Shown: positions 12,637-23,503 of the stretch, one piece after another | How positions within the stretch are numbered: the first letter of the stretch is position 1 | How the letters are laid out: each line of letters begins with the position of its first letter | Source: Marinobacter sp. F4206 | GTDB lineage: Bacteria; Pseudomonadota; Gammaproteobacteria; Pseudomonadales; Oleiphilaceae | Direction: 5' to 3' | Assembly: GCF_019392195.1 (NCBI RefSeq) | Contig: NZ_JAHXKI010000006.1 | Location: 1-64,000, forward strand | DNA length: 64,000 nt | The notes under the pieces: generated by a model | The model's input: only the letters and a program-made list of their open reading frames with translations | The model's database searches: none | What the model was told of the DNA's origin: nothing | Program-made: the position numbers and the translations under genes

Positions 12637-14811
12637 GTGTCGTCCATTGCACGAATCGCCCTGAACCGCCCACTGAGGCGGCTTTTCGATTACCGGATTC
12701 CCGAGGGCATGGACCTTGTTCCGGGGCAGAGAGTCCGGATACCGTTTGGACGCCAGCAGGCGACCGGCCTGGTCGTGGAAACTGGCGTGCAGCCGCCAGC
12801 GAACATCACCATCAAGCCGATTATCTCGGAACTGGAAACCTGGCCGGCACTACCCGAGGAGACCTTCAAGCTTCTGTCCTGGGCGAGCAGTTACTACCAG
12901 CACCCGCTTGGGGAATGCCTGTTTACCGCGCTGCCTGCGTCATTGAGGAAGGGGCGTCCGGCCAAAGAAAAGGCGGAACAGTGGTGGACAGCCAGAGGCT
13001 CGGCCGAGGAACTCCCGACCAACGCCCACAAACAACGAGCCCTGATGAGCTGGCTAGCCGAACGAGAAGAAGGGGCATCAGATCGCGACATTGTCCGGGC
13101 TGGCTACACCCGGGCCCAGATCAGGGCACTGCAGAACAAGCACCTGATCCACCCCGATATACGACGCCCCCGACCTGACGCAGTCACAGACGCAAACCCT
13201 GGCGGGAGAACCCCCACACTGTCAGCGGCACAAGCCCACGCCGCCAGCAAGCTCTCCACCCCCAGCGAAGGATTCAGCGCTTCACTGCTTTATGGCATCA
13301 CCGGAAGCGGAAAAACCGAAATTTACCTTCACTACCTGAAAAAGAACCTCGAACCGGACCAGCAGGCTCTCGTCCTGGTGCCGGAAATCAACCTGACTCC
13401 GCAAACGGTAGCCCGCTTTCGCCACTACTTCGGCCACCGCATTGTGGTCTGGCATTCGGCACTCAATGATAGCGAACGACTGTCCACCTGGCTGAAAATT
13501 CGCAACGGCGAACCGATCATCCTGATCGGCACTCGCTCGGCCGTCCTCCTCCCCTTCACCGGGCTAAAGACCATCATCGTGGACGAGGAACACGACAGCT
13601 CCTACAAGCAGGGCGAGGGGTTTCGCTACTCCGGCCGGGACGTGGCCGTTTATCGGGCGCACCTCAACGCCTGCCCCGTTATTCTCGGCTCCGCCACCCC
13701 CTCTCTGGAGTCATATCACAATGCCCTGCAGCAGAAATACCACCTCATTCGACTGGAAGAGCGAGCCGGCAACGCCCAGCCGCCGGAGATCAGTCTTCTG
13801 GACATTCGCAGCCGGCCATTGGAAGGCGGCATGTCGCAGCCTGCCCTTGACGCTATCCGGAAGACACTGGAAAACGGACATCAGGCCCTGGTATTCGTCA
13901 ACCGCCGCGGCTTTGCGCCGGTAATGATGTGCTTCGACTGCGGTCATATGGTGGAATGCCCCCGCTGCGACACCCGCCTGACCTACCATCGTCGCGACCG
14001 TGCGATGCGCTGCCACCACTGCGATTACCAGACGGCGGCCACAGAGCAATGCCCCAGCTGCAAGAGTGACGCCTTCAAACCCGTCGGCCAGGGCACCGAA
14101 AGAACCGAAGACATCCTCGCGACAACGTTTCCCGAGACACCGATTGTGCGGGTCGACCGGGACAGCACCCAGCGCAAGGGCAGCATCCAGAGCATTCTGG
14201 ACACGGTCAACACTGGCAAGCCCTGTGTATTGGTCGGCACCCAGATGCTTGCCAAAGGCCACGATTTTCCCGGGGTCACCCTTGTTGTCGTGGTGAATGC
14301 CGACGGCGGTTTGTTCAGCGTCGACTTCAGGGCCCCGGAGCAATTGATTCAGACTTTGCTCCAGGTCAGTGGAAGGGCTGGACGAGGCAAAGCGCGCGGA
14401 AAAGTACTGGTCCAAACCTGCCACAGCGATCACCCGCTGCTGCGCAGCCTGTGCGACGGGCGCTATCTGGATATGGCCGACCAGCTTTTGACAGAGCGAG
14501 AGGCCGGCCAATTCCCGCCTTTCCGTGCCATGGCCATCTTTCGGGCAGAAGCCGATTCCATGGAGCAAGGCCTTGCATTGCTGGACTCCATCAAACCACT
14601 GGCCCAGGCCCCGGGAATTGATGCCTGGGGGCCATTACCGGCTCTCATTGCCCGACGGGCCGATCGACACCGATCTCAACTGATCCTCAACGCGGCGAGC
14701 AGAAAACAGCTGAACCTTTTGCTCAAAGGTATATGCGAGCAACTGGACCAGCGAAAAATACCGGGAAACGTCAAATGGGTGATTGATGTGGATCCCCAGG
14801 AAACCGGCTGA
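12637..14811 (+). CDS. priA: Primosomal replication restart helicase PriA
   Basis: A 3'-5' helicase that reloads the replisome at stalled forks. The 724 residues carry an N-terminal DNA-binding domain, Walker A GITGSGKT at 220-227, a DEEH box at 316-319, eight Cys in CxxC pairs forming the zinc region at about 432-478, and the helicase motif QVSGRAGR. The start is GTG 12637 with GGAG six bases upstream. An ATG start in frame is not available nearby. Confidence 0.96.
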   Translation: MSSIARIALNRPLRRLFDYRIPEGMDLVPGQRVRIPFGRQQATGLVVETGVQPPANITIKPIISELETWPALPEETFKLLSWASSYYQHPLGECLFTALPASLRKGRPAKEKAEQWWTARGSAEELPTNAHKQRALMSWLAEREEGASDRDIVRAGYTRAQIRALQNKHLIHPDIRRPRPDAVTDANPGGRTPTLSAAQAHAASKLSTPSEGFSASLLYGITGSGKTEIYLHYLKKNLEPDQQALVLVPEINLTPQTVARFRHYFGHRIVVWHSALNDSERLSTWLKIRNGEPIILIGTRSAVLLPFTGLKTIIVDEEHDSSYKQGEGFRYSGRDVAVYRAHLNACPVILGSATPSLESYHNALQQKYHLIRLEERAGNAQPPEISLLDIRSRPLEGGMSQPALDAIRKTLENGHQALVFVNRRGFAPVMMCFDCGHMVECPRCDTRLTYHRRDRAMRCHHCDYQTAATEQCPSCKSDAFKPVGQGTERTEDILATTFPETPIVRVDRDSTQRKGSIQSILDTVNTGKPCVLVGTQMLAKGHDFPGVTLVVVVNADGGLFSVDFRAPEQLIQTLLQVSGRAGRGKARGKVLVQTCHSDHPLLRSLCDGRYLDMADQLLTEREAGQFPPFRAMAIFRAEADSMEQGLALLDSIKPLAQAPGIDAWGPLPALIARRADRHRSQLILNAASRKQLNLLLKGICEQLDQRKIPGNVKWVIDVDPQETG

Positions 14812-14930
14812 CCTTGAGGTACGAGCTTTTTGCTTACACCCCAACTTTCCGCGATAATACCCGCCTTCTGTTTCCAACGGGCGCCCCTGCCCTGATTCCA
14901 ATTCTCCAGTAACCCGAGTCATCCGACAGC

Positions 14931-16616
14931 ATGAAAGAGACCGTTTCCGATCTGCTCCAGTCCGCGCTGGCCGCTCTCCAGTCCGAAGGAACCCTGCCTT
15001 CCGACCAGACGTTCACGCCGCAAGTAGGCAACACCAAGGACAAATCCCACGGCGACTATGCCTGTAACATTGCCCTGGTGGCGGCGAAGGCAGCCGGCTG
15101 TCCGCCCCGAAAACTGGCTGAAGCACTGATCGAGAAGCTGCCGGAAAGTGACGCTGTCCAGAAAGTCGAGATTGCCGGCCCCGGCTTCATCAATTTCTTC
15201 ATGAGTACCGCCAGCGCTTTCGAGGTCGTCAACACCATCCTCGACCAATCGGACCAGTTTGGCCGCAACAACAATGGCCAGGGCGAAAAGGTGCAGGTGG
15301 AATTCGTCTCTGCCAATCCAACTGGCCCTCTGCACGTCGGTCACGGTCGTGGCGCCGCGATCGGCGATTGCCTCTGTCGGCTATTGGAAGCCAATGGGTA
15401 CACCGTTACCCGGGAGTTCTATTACAACGACGCCGGCGCCCAGATCAATAACCTCGCCCTCTCGGTCCAGTCCCGCGTGAAAGGGCTGACCCCGGAGGAC
15501 GAAAGCTGGCCGGCGGATGGCTATCGGGGCGACTACATTGTTGACGTGGCCAACGCCTACCTGGCCGGCGAAACCGTGACCGCCGACGACCGGGAAGTAA
15601 CCGCCAAGGCAGATCCGGACGACCAGGACGCCATTCGGGAGTTTGCCGTCGCCTATCTGCGCCGGGAACAGGATCTGGACCTGAAAGCCTTCGGCGTACA
15701 CTTTGACGTCTACTTTCTTGAGTCGTCGCTTTACGAAGAAGGAAAAGTGGAAACAGCCGTCAATCGCCTGCGGGACAATGGCTACACCTATGAACACGAT
15801 GGCGCCCTGTGGTTGAAGACCACTGAGTTCGGCGACGACAAGGACCGGGTGATGCGCAAGAAGGACGGTGGGTACACCTACTTCCTGCCCGACGTTGCCT
15901 ATCACCTGGACAAGTGGCAGCGGGGATTCACCACCGTCATCAATGAACAGGGCGCAGACCACCACTCCACCGTCACCCGGGTTCGGGCCGGACTGCAGGC
16001 GCTCAATGCCGGCATTCCCAAGGGCTGGCCCGACTATGTCCTGCACCAGATGGTGATGGTGACCCGGTCAGGCCAGGAAGTGAAAATCTCTAAGCGGGCC
16101 GGCAGTTATGTCACCGTCCGGGATCTGATCGACGAAGTTGGCCGGGACGCGACGCGGTTTTTCCTCGCTGCCCGGCGCGTTGACTCACAATTGACCTTCG
16201 ATATCGATCTGGCCCGCTCCCAGACCAATGAAAATCCGGTGTATTACATCCAGTATGCTCATGCCCGAATCTGCAGTGTTCTTCGGAAACTGGCTGAGGA
16301 AGGTACGGAGCGGGGGCGCAACCAGTGCCTCGGCGACCTGTCGCTGCTGACCCTCGATGAAGAAAAAGAGCTGGCCAATCAACTCGCCAAGTACCCGGAA
16401 CTGATTGCCAATTCCGCGGCCCAGCGGGAACCGCACCATCTGACGCACTATTTGCGGGATCTGGCTGGCCAGTTCCATACTTATTACAACGCGCACAAGG
16501 TGCTCGTTGAAGATACCGCTGTTCGAGATGCCCGCGTCAGCCTCTACCTTGCGATCCGCCAGGTGATTGCCAACGGGCTCGAGCTGCTGGGCGTCAGCGC
16601 ACCAGAAGAGATGTAA
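14931..16616 (+). CDS. argS: Arginyl-tRNA synthetase
   Basis: Charges tRNA-Arg. This class I synthetase of 561 residues has the N-terminal Add-1 domain, the HIGH variant HVGH at 135-138 (within [13 protein letters not shown]), a KMSKS-like KISKRAG near 385, and a C-terminal DALR anticodon-binding domain. The SD match is weak. It is followed nine bases later by a SPOR-domain gene and then hslVU, a conserved neighbourhood in Pseudomonas-like genomes. Confidence 0.96.
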   Translation: MKETVSDLLQSALAALQSEGTLPSDQTFTPQVGNTKDKSHGDYACNIALVAAKAAGCPPRKLAEALIEKLPESDAVQKVEIAGPGFINFFMSTASAFEVVNTILDQSDQFGRNNNGQGEKVQVEFVSANPTGPLHVGHGRGAAIGDCLCRLLEANGYTVTREFYYNDAGAQINNLALSVQSRVKGLTPEDESWPADGYRGDYIVDVANAYLAGETVTADDREVTAKADPDDQDAIREFAVAYLRREQDLDLKAFGVHFDVYFLESSLYEEGKVETAVNRLRDNGYTYEHDGALWLKTTEFGDDKDRVMRKKDGGYTYFLPDVAYHLDKWQRGFTTVINEQGADHHSTVTRVRAGLQALNAGIPKGWPDYVLHQMVMVTRSGQEVKISKRAGSYVTVRDLIDEVGRDATRFFLAARRVDSQLTFDIDLARSQTNENPVYYIQYAHARICSVLRKLAEEGTERGRNQCLGDLSLLTLDEEKELANQLAKYPELIANSAAQREPHHLTHYLRDLAGQFHTYYNAHKVLVEDTAVRDARVSLYLAIRQVIANGLELLGVSAPEEM

Positions 16617-16625
16617 GTAACGACC

Positions 16626-17261
16626 ATGTCCCGAGATTACGCCCGGAAAAACCGCTCGGCCTCGCCTGCAGCGACGCCGCAAAAAAAGCAGAGCAAACCA
16701 TCTCGCAGTCCGAAAAAAAGGTCCGGGCCGGCGACGCCTGCACGGTCTCAGCACGGGGGCTTGTCGGTTAAATGGATTCTTTCGCTGGCGGCCGTGGGTG
16801 GCTTCATTGGCTTCATTGTCTACCTGAATTCCCTGCCCACCGGCAGCGCGCCGCAACCGGCTCAGAACCCGACCGCTCAAACGGAAAGCAGTCAGCCTGC
16901 GACGACCGCCAAAGCCGAGGATAAAAAGCCGGGCTTCCGGTTCTACGAAATGCTTCCGGAGTCGGAGGTGGTGCCGCCCAAGGTTGACGAGTACACACCG
17001 GGCCCTACGAAGCAGGATTTCAACTACCTGGTACAGTCCGGCTCCTTCCGTAGCAAGCAGGATGCTGAACGCCAACGAGCTGAGATTGCCTTCCAGGGCC
17101 TTCGTGCCTCAGTTCAACGCATTGACCTGGACAGCGGGTCCATCTGGTACCGTGTCAACGTGGGCCCTTTCACCTCACGGAGTCAGATGAATTCAGCCAT
17201 CGACAAGCTGGTATCGATCAATATCCAGCCGCTGATTCGGAAAATTCCGAAAGAAGGTTAA
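16626..17261 (+). CDS. SPOR-domain membrane protein (FtsN-like)
   Basis: The 211-residue bitopic protein has a very basic, Ser/Pro/Lys-rich cytoplasmic N-terminus (1-45), one membrane segment (about 47-65), a Pro/Thr/Gln-rich periplasmic linker, and a C-terminal SPOR domain (about 130-207, from YLVQSGSFRSKQDAE to RVNVGPF). SPOR domains bind glycan strands lacking stem peptides at the division site. The architecture matches FtsN. Whether it is the essential divisome activator or a paralogue cannot be told. Confidence 0.88.
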   Translation: MSRDYARKNRSASPAATPQKKQSKPSRSPKKRSGPATPARSQHGGLSVKWILSLAAVGGFIGFIVYLNSLPTGSAPQPAQNPTAQTESSQPATTAKAEDKKPGFRFYEMLPESEVVPPKVDEYTPGPTKQDFNYLVQSGSFRSKQDAERQRAEIAFQGLRASVQRIDLDSGSIWYRVNVGPFTSRSQMNSAIDKLVSINIQPLIRKIPKEG

Positions 17262-17306
17262 CCGATTCCCCCGGGAGAGCTTTTCGCGCTGGCGGCTGGC
17301 TCTCCA

Positions 17307-17334
17307 CTTGAATTCTCTTCCCACGCCTCCATAA
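17307..17334 (+). promoter_or_regulatory. Predicted sigma-32 (heat-shock) promoter of hslVU
   Basis: CTTGAAT (17307-17313) and CTCCATAA (17327-17334) are separated by 13 bases, close to the RpoH consensus CTTGAAA-N11-16-CCCCATNT. It lies about 40 bases before the hslV start, and hslVU is a classic RpoH target. A hairpin-like inverted repeat (17274-17280 with 17299-17305) lies just upstream without a U-tract. Confidence 0.7.
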
Positions 17335-17373
17335 CTGCCCAATACCGATTTCAATCAGGCAATTGGAGCCCAA

Positions 17374-17904
17374 ATGACTACCATACTTTCGGTCCGCCGC
17401 GATGATGAAGTTGCCATGGGTGGCGACGGCCAGGTTTCCCTGGGCAACACGGTAATGAAGGGCAACGCCCGCAAGGTTCGTCGCTTGTACAATGGCAAGG
17501 TGATCGCGGGTTTCGCCGGCGGCACCGCCGATGCGTTTACCCTGTTTGAACGATTCGAGGCGCAGCTGGAGAAGCACCAGGGCAATCTGACCCGGGCGGC
17601 GGTCGAGCTGGCGAAGGACTGGCGAACGGACCGGGCCTTGCGAAGACTGGAAGCCCTTCTTGCGGTAGCCGACAAAACGGCATCATTGATCATTACTGGT
17701 AACGGCGATGTTATCGAACCCGAGCAGGGCCTGATTGCCATCGGTTCCGGCGGCCCCTATGCCCAGGCTTCTGCACGAGCCCTGCTGGAAAACACCGAAC
17801 TCTCGGCCCACGAGGTTGTGGAGAAAGGCCTGGATATAGCAGCCGACATCTGCATCTACACCAACCACAACCGCACCCTCGAAGTGCTGTCCACCAACGA
17901 GTGA
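17374..17904 (+). CDS. hslV: ATP-dependent protease subunit HslV
   Basis: Proteolytic core of the HslVU (ClpYQ) protease. The 176 residues begin MTTILSVR; removal of Met would expose the catalytic Thr2. The conserved GDGQVSLG and [14 protein letters not shown] motifs are present. GGAG lies six bases before the ATG. It is followed 12 bases later by hslU. Confidence 0.97.
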   Translation: MTTILSVRRDDEVAMGGDGQVSLGNTVMKGNARKVRRLYNGKVIAGFAGGTADAFTLFERFEAQLEKHQGNLTRAAVELAKDWRTDRALRRLEALLAVADKTASLIITGNGDVIEPEQGLIAIGSGGPYAQASARALLENTELSAHEVVEKGLDIAADICIYTNHNRTLEVLSTNE

Positions 17905-17916
17905 TCCGGAGCGACC

Positions 17917-19245
17917 ATGTCTGCAATGACACCCCGTGAGATTGTCCACGAGCTGAATAAACACATCGTGGGTCAGGAAGAAGCCAAGCGGGCGGTGGCC
18001 ATCGCCCTGAGAAATCGCTGGCGCCGGATGCAGCTTGATAGCAGCCTGCGCGACGAAATCACGCCAAAGAACATTCTGATGATTGGTCCCACCGGCGTCG
18101 GTAAAACGGAAATTGCACGACGGCTGGCAAAACTGGCTGACGCCCCGTTCCTGAAGGTGGAAGCCACCAAGTTCACCGAGGTTGGCTACGTTGGCCGGGA
18201 CGTGGAATCAATCATTCGGGATCTGGCTGACATGGCCATCAAGATGCTGCGTGAGCAGGAAATGAAGCGGCATGAACACCGCGCCCTCGATGCTGCGGAG
18301 GAACGTATTCTGGACGCCTTGCTGCCGCCGGCCAGAGACTTCAAAGAGGACAGCCAGCGCAGCGAGGATTCCTCCACCCGCCAGCTGTTCCGGAAGAAAC
18401 TGCGCGAAGGCGAGCTGGACGACAAGGAAATCGAGATCGACCTGAGCAGCAGTGGTGCTGGTGTCGAGATCATGGCGCCCCCGGGTATGGAGGAAATGAC
18501 CAACCAGCTCCAGAGCATGTTCTCCAATCTGTCTTCCGACAAGCGGAAAACCCGGAAGATGAAAGTGAGCGACGCGTTCAAGCGGGTTAAAGACGAGGAA
18601 GCGGCCAAGCTCGTTAATGAAGAAGAGATCAAGCAGAAGGCCATTCAGGTGGTCGAGCAGAATGGCATTGTCTTCATTGACGAAATCGACAAGGTCGCCA
18701 AACGCTCCGAAAACACCTCGTCCGACGTGTCCCGTGAAGGCGTTCAAAGGGATCTGTTGCCCTTGATCGAGGGCAGTACCGTGAGCACCAAGTACGGTTC
18801 GATTCGAACAGACCACATTCTGTTTATTGCCTCCGGGGCGTTTCACCTGTCAAAGCCTTCCGACCTGATTCCCGAGCTTCAGGGCCGGTTGCCGATTCGG
18901 GTGGAGCTTGAGGCGCTAACACCGGAGGACTTCAAGCGCATCCTGACCGAGCCGGATGCTTCCCTGGTTCAGCAGTATGAAGCCCTGATGGCCACCGAAG
19001 GCGTTAAACTGACGTTTGGCGAAGACGCCATCACCCGCATTGCGGAAGTAGCGTGGAAGGTCAACGAAACCACCGAGAATATCGGCGCCCGACGCTTGCA
19101 CACCGTGCTCGAGCGTTTGCTGGAGAGCCTTTCTTTCGAGGCCGGTGATCAGGTCACCGACGGCTTTGAGGTGACGGCGGGGTATGTGGACGAGAAGCTC
19201 GGAGAGCTGTCCGAGGACGAGGATCTTAGCCGCTACATTCTGTAA
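17917..19245 (+). CDS. hslU: HslU ATPase subunit
   Basis: The AAA+ unfoldase that feeds substrates into HslV. The 442 residues contain Walker A GPTGVGKT at 57-64, the [10 protein letters not shown] pore motif, an intermediate domain at about 110-240, Walker B IVFIDEID near 251, and the C-terminal LSRYIL tail that docks in HslV. Length is normal. Confidence 0.97.
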   Translation: MSAMTPREIVHELNKHIVGQEEAKRAVAIALRNRWRRMQLDSSLRDEITPKNILMIGPTGVGKTEIARRLAKLADAPFLKVEATKFTEVGYVGRDVESIIRDLADMAIKMLREQEMKRHEHRALDAAEERILDALLPPARDFKEDSQRSEDSSTRQLFRKKLREGELDDKEIEIDLSSSGAGVEIMAPPGMEEMTNQLQSMFSNLSSDKRKTRKMKVSDAFKRVKDEEAAKLVNEEEIKQKAIQVVEQNGIVFIDEIDKVAKRSENTSSDVSREGVQRDLLPLIEGSTVSTKYGSIRTDHILFIASGAFHLSKPSDLIPELQGRLPIRVELEALTPEDFKRILTEPDASLVQQYEALMATEGVKLTFGEDAITRIAEVAWKVNETTENIGARRLHTVLERLLESLSFEAGDQVTDGFEVTAGYVDEKLGELSEDEDLSRYIL

Positions 19246-19290
19246 CTGCAATGACTCGGGGTACGTCAGCCGTGCCCCGACCCTTCGGAA

Positions 19291-20532
19291 TTACTGGGCC
19301 TTGCCGAACAGCTGAGTCACGTTCTCAAGGCCCGATGCCAGCTTGCCCTTTTCTGCCTTCTTTTTCCGGCCTTTGGCAACGTAGAGCGGAAGCATCTCTC
19401 CATAGAGACTGGTGCTGATGGTTCGCTGCTCATCCTCAAGCCGATCCCGACGCAGCGTAATGCCATATCTCGCCAACTTTGGCTCCAGTTCGTCAGCCCT
19501 GCTCAACAGGTCACGGCGAGTCATCTGATAAGCATGCTCACACACCATCCGACGGGACTGGAAACTGAAGACATTGGAGAAGAACAGTTTGGCGTCGTCC
19601 CGGGTGGGCTCGAACAAAAGAATATCCTTGTCGGGGTAGTCCCGGGAATATTGAGCAATCCCAGATTGCATGCGGGAATAGACCATAGTTCGGAACATCT
19701 GGGACAGCAGGTTGGGCATGCCTGAACGCGTTAGCTCACCCGGCTTCATGGTACCCGCCCGAACCGCAGCACTGGCGTCAATCGGCACCTGTGGATTAAC
19801 CGCAAACACCAAGTCCGCGCCGTCCTCGAACGCCACCGATGCGTGCAACCCCTTGCGCAGTGTGCCATCGACGTAATAACGGCCGTCGATATCCACCGGC
19901 ACGTAAAGGCCGGGCGAAGCGGTGCTGGCCTGAATCGCCTTGGAAATGGGCACATGATCAAATCCTGGCGCACCAAAGCAGACGGCTTCGGTACTTTCCA
20001 CATCGGCCGCCACTATGTAGAGGCTTCGCTTCAATTGCCGGAAATCGTTGGTTCGGCCAAGCATGGTGAATGCCCGCTTGAGATACTCGTGCAACCCCTC
20101 ATTATCAAACAGGCCCGCGGGCGCCGCCTGTGCAAGAATCGTCAGCGCCTCAAGAAGACTCTGATCGTAGGGATTGTTCACGAACCGCTGAACCGCCGTG
20201 GAGACCAGGCCGGGCACAGCCAGTAAACGGCTGCCAAGCTCCTTGAACGCCGGGCGATAGAAAACTTCCGGATGAAACGGGTGAACCTCGGCCTCATTGC
20301 GGACGAAAATTCGACACAATTGCGCGGTGGTCATCTGGTTAGCCAGATTGGCCGCTACGAAAGATCCACCATTCACACCAACGTAGACGTCGATATCGTT
20401 GAAATCGAGACCATCCAGGGCCTCATCCAGCGCCCTCAGGGCCCCGATCTCATAAATCCCGCCCAGAGGCCCGCCACCACCCAGGGCAAGCCCTATGCGC
20501 GGAGCAGATTTGAGGTCGGTTGGTGCTGTCAT
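19291..20532 (-). CDS. Patatin-like protein with an altered catalytic motif
   Basis: A predicted lipid acyl hydrolase of the patatin family, 413 residues from ATG 20532 (AAGGAAA lies five bases upstream; an in-frame ATG at 20583 lacks one). The oxyanion loop GGGGPLGG is at about 18-25 and the Asp of the catalytic dyad appears in YVDGTLRKG near residue 215. The nucleophile elbow, normally GxSxG, reads GVNGGS with Asn54 where Ser is expected (codon 20371-20373). Either the protein is inactive as a hydrolase or it uses another residue. No signal peptide is seen. It is convergent with hslU; its only upstream neighbour is ptsP. Confidence 0.85.
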   Translation of the reverse strand: MTAPTDLKSAPRIGLALGGGGPLGGIYEIGALRALDEALDGLDFNDIDVYVGVNGGSFVAANLANQMTTAQLCRIFVRNEAEVHPFHPEVFYRPAFKELGSRLLAVPGLVSTAVQRFVNNPYDQSLLEALTILAQAAPAGLFDNEGLHEYLKRAFTMLGRTNDFRQLKRSLYIVAADVESTEAVCFGAPGFDHVPISKAIQASTASPGLYVPVDIDGRYYVDGTLRKGLHASVAFEDGADLVFAVNPQVPIDASAAVRAGTMKPGELTRSGMPNLLSQMFRTMVYSRMQSGIAQYSRDYPDKDILLFEPTRDDAKLFFSNVFSFQSRRMVCEHAYQMTRRDLLSRADELEPKLARYGITLRRDRLEDEQRTISTSLYGEMLPLYVAKGRKKKAEKGKLASGLENVTQLFGKAQ

Positions 20533-20650
20533 GGTGTTTCCTTTTCCGGTTGGCATTTCGGGAAATGGTCTCCGCATGCCCAATTACTCACCAACCTATC
20601 AGCAGGTTTTAGAGTACTCACCCTATATTCGCTCAAAATGGGACAAAAGT

Positions 20651-22957
20651 TCAGGACAGGGCCTTCTCGGCAAAGGCAACCGTTGTTGATTTGCCCGGGC
20701 GCAGATACCGGCCAAAGCCCGCGTTGCGCAGCGCGAGGTCGACGCAACTCTTGATTACATGGGGAGAGTCCAGCAGCAGCACATCTTCCAGCAACTGCAT
20801 CGCCCATTCCCGGCTGATACTTCGGATTACCGACTTTACCTTGGGCAGACTGGCCGCGTTCATCGACAGAGAATCGTAGCCCATTGCCATCAACAGCAGC
20901 GCACCGCCCGGATCACCCGCCAGCTCACCACAGATTCCGACCGGCTTGCCAACCACGTGCGCGTCTTGGGCAATACGGACCAGCGCCTGCAGCACCGCCG
21001 GGTGATACGAATGGTACAGCTGCGCAACCCGGGGGTTGTTGCGATCAACTGCCAGCAGGTACTGGGTCAGATCGTTGGAGCCCACCGACAAGAAGTCCAC
21101 CCGGTCTGCCAGTTCGCGAATCTGGTAAACGGCAGCCGGTATCTCAACCATCACGCCCACTTTGGGCATATGGATGTCGTAACCTTCTTCACGTACCTCG
21201 TGATACACCCGGTAAATCAGGTGCAGGGACTCTTCCACTTCCGAGATGTTACTGATCATCGGCAACATGATCTGGAGGTTATTCAGCCCCTCGCTGGCCT
21301 TGAGCATGGCGCGCACCTGAACCAGGAAAATTTCCGGGTGATCAAGGGTAACCCTAATGCCGCGCCAACCCAGGAACGGATTCTCTTCCTGTATGGGGAA
21401 ATACGTCAGCGATTTGTCGCCACCAATGTCGAGTGTCCGCATGGTGACCGGGTTCGGCGCAAAGGCCTCAAGCTGTTCGCGATAATACTCCCGCTGCTCC
21501 TGCTCGGATGGAAACCGATCCTTGATCATGAACGGGACTTCCGTCCGGTACAGACCAATACCCTCAGCCCCGTGCGAGAGAGAGCGAACAACGTCCGTCA
21601 TCAACCCGGTATTCACCAGCAAGGATACCCGGTGGTGGTCCGTGGTCTCGCAAGGCAAATCCCGCAGTGCTTCCAGGCCGCGAAAGAGTTCATCCTCTTC
21701 ATCGCAAATGGCCTGATAGAAAGTCCTCAAATCATCCGACGGCGAGGCAAATATCTGCCCCTCAAAGCCATCGACAACCAGCTCCTTGCCATCCAGCTGG
21801 TTGACCGGGATATCCACCAGGCCCATGACGGTGGGCACGCCCATGGCACGGGCGAGGATGGCCACGTGGGAGTTACTGGAGCCCTTGACCGACACCAGAC
21901 CGACGAGCTGCCCTTTGGGGACCTCGCCCAGCATCGCCGGCGTCAGCTCTTCGCTGACCAGAACCGTGCGCGCCGGATATTCCAGATGCCGTTGCTCGCC
22001 CTCCTGAAGATGGGAAAGCAGTCGACGCCCAAGATCACGCACATCGACGGCCCGCTCCTGCAGATAATGGTCATCCATCATCTCAAAGTGGCGAATATAC
22101 TGCTGAACGACCTGTTTCAGTGCACCTTGCGCCCAGACCCCTTCCCGGATCTGGTTGGCTACTTCTCCCGGCAAGGCCTCATCACCCAGCATTCGCAGAT
22201 AGACGTCAAACAGCGCCTGCTCCTCAGGGCGCAACTGGGAAGCCAGCCGTTTGGCGACCCGCTCGATATCCTCTCGCACCGCCTTAACAGCACCGCGGAA
22301 AAGCTCCAGTTCCTGCTCGATATTCTCCGTCGGCTTCTCGGGCACGACATCCAGATCCGCGGCCGGATAAACCACAACCCCGTCACCGATCGCCACGCCC
22401 GGCGCCCCGGGCACACCATTAAAGCTGACATCTCTGGCCTCCTCACCGGTCAGAGATAGACCGCTGATGGCTCCAGTGGCTTCGCTGTGGGCGATAACGC
22501 CGGCCAATTGCGCAGAAACCGTGACCAGGAAAGCTTCTTCCCCCTCGTCGAAGCACCGGGAACTCTCGCGCTGCTGAACAACCAGAACACCCAACACACG
22601 GCGATGGTGAATAATCGGGACCCCCAGGAAGGACCGGAAACGTTCCTCACCGGTCTCGGGGAAATAGCGATAGCGGGGATGGGACGGTGCATCTTCCAGA
22701 TTGATGGGCTCTTCCCGCGAGCCGACCAGGCCGATCAGGCCCTCGGAATAGCCGAGGCTGACCTTACCTACTGCCTCGCGGTACAGGCCCTCGGTCGCCA
22801 TCAAAATATAGCGGTTAGTCGCAGGATCCAGGAGATAGACGGAGCAAACCTCGGTTCCCATGGCTTTCTGCACACGCGACACAATGACATCCAGCGCCTC
22901 CTGCAAATCGCGGGCGCCGTTTACCTCTTGTACAAGACTTCGCAGTATGCTCAGCAT
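20651..22957 (-). CDS. ptsP: Phosphoenolpyruvate-protein phosphotransferase PtsP (EI-Ntr)
   Basis: First enzyme of the nitrogen-related PTS, passing phosphate from PEP to NPr. The 768 residues comprise an N-terminal GAF domain (about 1-160), which in relatives senses glutamine, then the EI domains with the active-site His364 in GSSNSHVAILAR, and the PEP-binding barrel (GLYRTEVPFM, MLPMIS, GICGELAGDP). It lies 15 bases after rppH, the usual rppH-ptsP operon. Confidence 0.95.
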   Translation of the reverse strand: MLSILRSLVQEVNGARDLQEALDVIVSRVQKAMGTEVCSVYLLDPATNRYILMATEGLYREAVGKVSLGYSEGLIGLVGSREEPINLEDAPSHPRYRYFPETGEERFRSFLGVPIIHHRRVLGVLVVQQRESSRCFDEGEEAFLVTVSAQLAGVIAHSEATGAISGLSLTGEEARDVSFNGVPGAPGVAIGDGVVVYPAADLDVVPEKPTENIEQELELFRGAVKAVREDIERVAKRLASQLRPEEQALFDVYLRMLGDEALPGEVANQIREGVWAQGALKQVVQQYIRHFEMMDDHYLQERAVDVRDLGRRLLSHLQEGEQRHLEYPARTVLVSEELTPAMLGEVPKGQLVGLVSVKGSSNSHVAILARAMGVPTVMGLVDIPVNQLDGKELVVDGFEGQIFASPSDDLRTFYQAICDEEDELFRGLEALRDLPCETTDHHRVSLLVNTGLMTDVVRSLSHGAEGIGLYRTEVPFMIKDRFPSEQEQREYYREQLEAFAPNPVTMRTLDIGGDKSLTYFPIQEENPFLGWRGIRVTLDHPEIFLVQVRAMLKASEGLNNLQIMLPMISNISEVEESLHLIYRVYHEVREEGYDIHMPKVGVMVEIPAAVYQIRELADRVDFLSVGSNDLTQYLLAVDRNNPRVAQLYHSYHPAVLQALVRIAQDAHVVGKPVGICGELAGDPGGALLLMAMGYDSLSMNAASLPKVKSVIRSISREWAMQLLEDVLLLDSPHVIKSCVDLALRNAGFGRYLRPGKSTTVAFAEKALS

Positions 22958-22972
22958 GGCGGGATCAATCCG

Positions 22973-23503
22973 TCATTTCTGGTGTTCCTTTAAGCGCCGA
23001 TTCTGCTCGCTTCTGTGCCACTGATCCATGTTGTAGAACAGTCGCGGCGCAAGCTCTCTCAGCGCACGTCGATACACTTCGCGTTTAAACGAGACGACCT
23101 GGCCCAGCGGATACCAGTAACTGACCCACTGCCAGCCGTCGAACTCCGGCGAATCGGTACCGTCCACGCACACCTGCGCGTCCGGCGATAACATCCTCAG
23201 CAGGAACCATTTCTGTTTTTGGCCCACACAAACGGGGTGGGAATTATGGCGTACCATCCTCCTGGGAAGCCGGTACCTGAGCCAGCCTCGGGTGCAGCTG
23301 ATGATTTCCACATCACCTGCGCCGAGACCGATTTCCTCGCCAAGCTCCCGGTACAATGCCTCTTCCGGTGATTCCTCGTGTTTGATACCACCTTGCGGAA
23401 ACTGCCAGGAGTCCTGCCCAATTCGCCTCGCCCAGAGAACTTCGCCCCTGTGGTTGGCCAGAATGATTCCGACGTTGGGTCTGAAACCGTCTGAATCGAT
23501 CAC
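22973..23503 (-). CDS. rppH: RNA pyrophosphohydrolase RppH
   Basis: Removes pyrophosphate from 5'-triphosphorylated mRNA and so starts RNase E-dependent decay. The 176-residue sequence has a complete Nudix box at residues 38-60 ([13 protein letters not shown] through RELGEEIGL) and the family N-terminus [12 protein letters not shown]. It is divergent from the HAD gene. Confidence 0.96.
   Translation of the reverse strand: MIDSDGFRPNVGIILANHRGEVLWARRIGQDSWQFPQGGIKHEESPEEALYRELGEEIGLGAGDVEIISCTRGWLRYRLPRRMVRHNSHPVCVGQKQKWFLLRMLSPDAQVCVDGTDSPEFDGWQWVSYWYPLGQVVSFKREVYRRALRELAPRLFYNMDQWHRSEQNRRLKEHQK

Noticed and set aside
19254..19279. Hairpin between hslU and the patatin-like gene
   Set aside because: The stem has a mismatch and no T-tract on either strand, so I do not call it a terminator.
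20759..22459. A 566-codon open frame antisense to ptsP
   Set aside because: Its His/Gln/Arg-rich composition is typical of shadow frames, and the ptsP frame is fully conserved.
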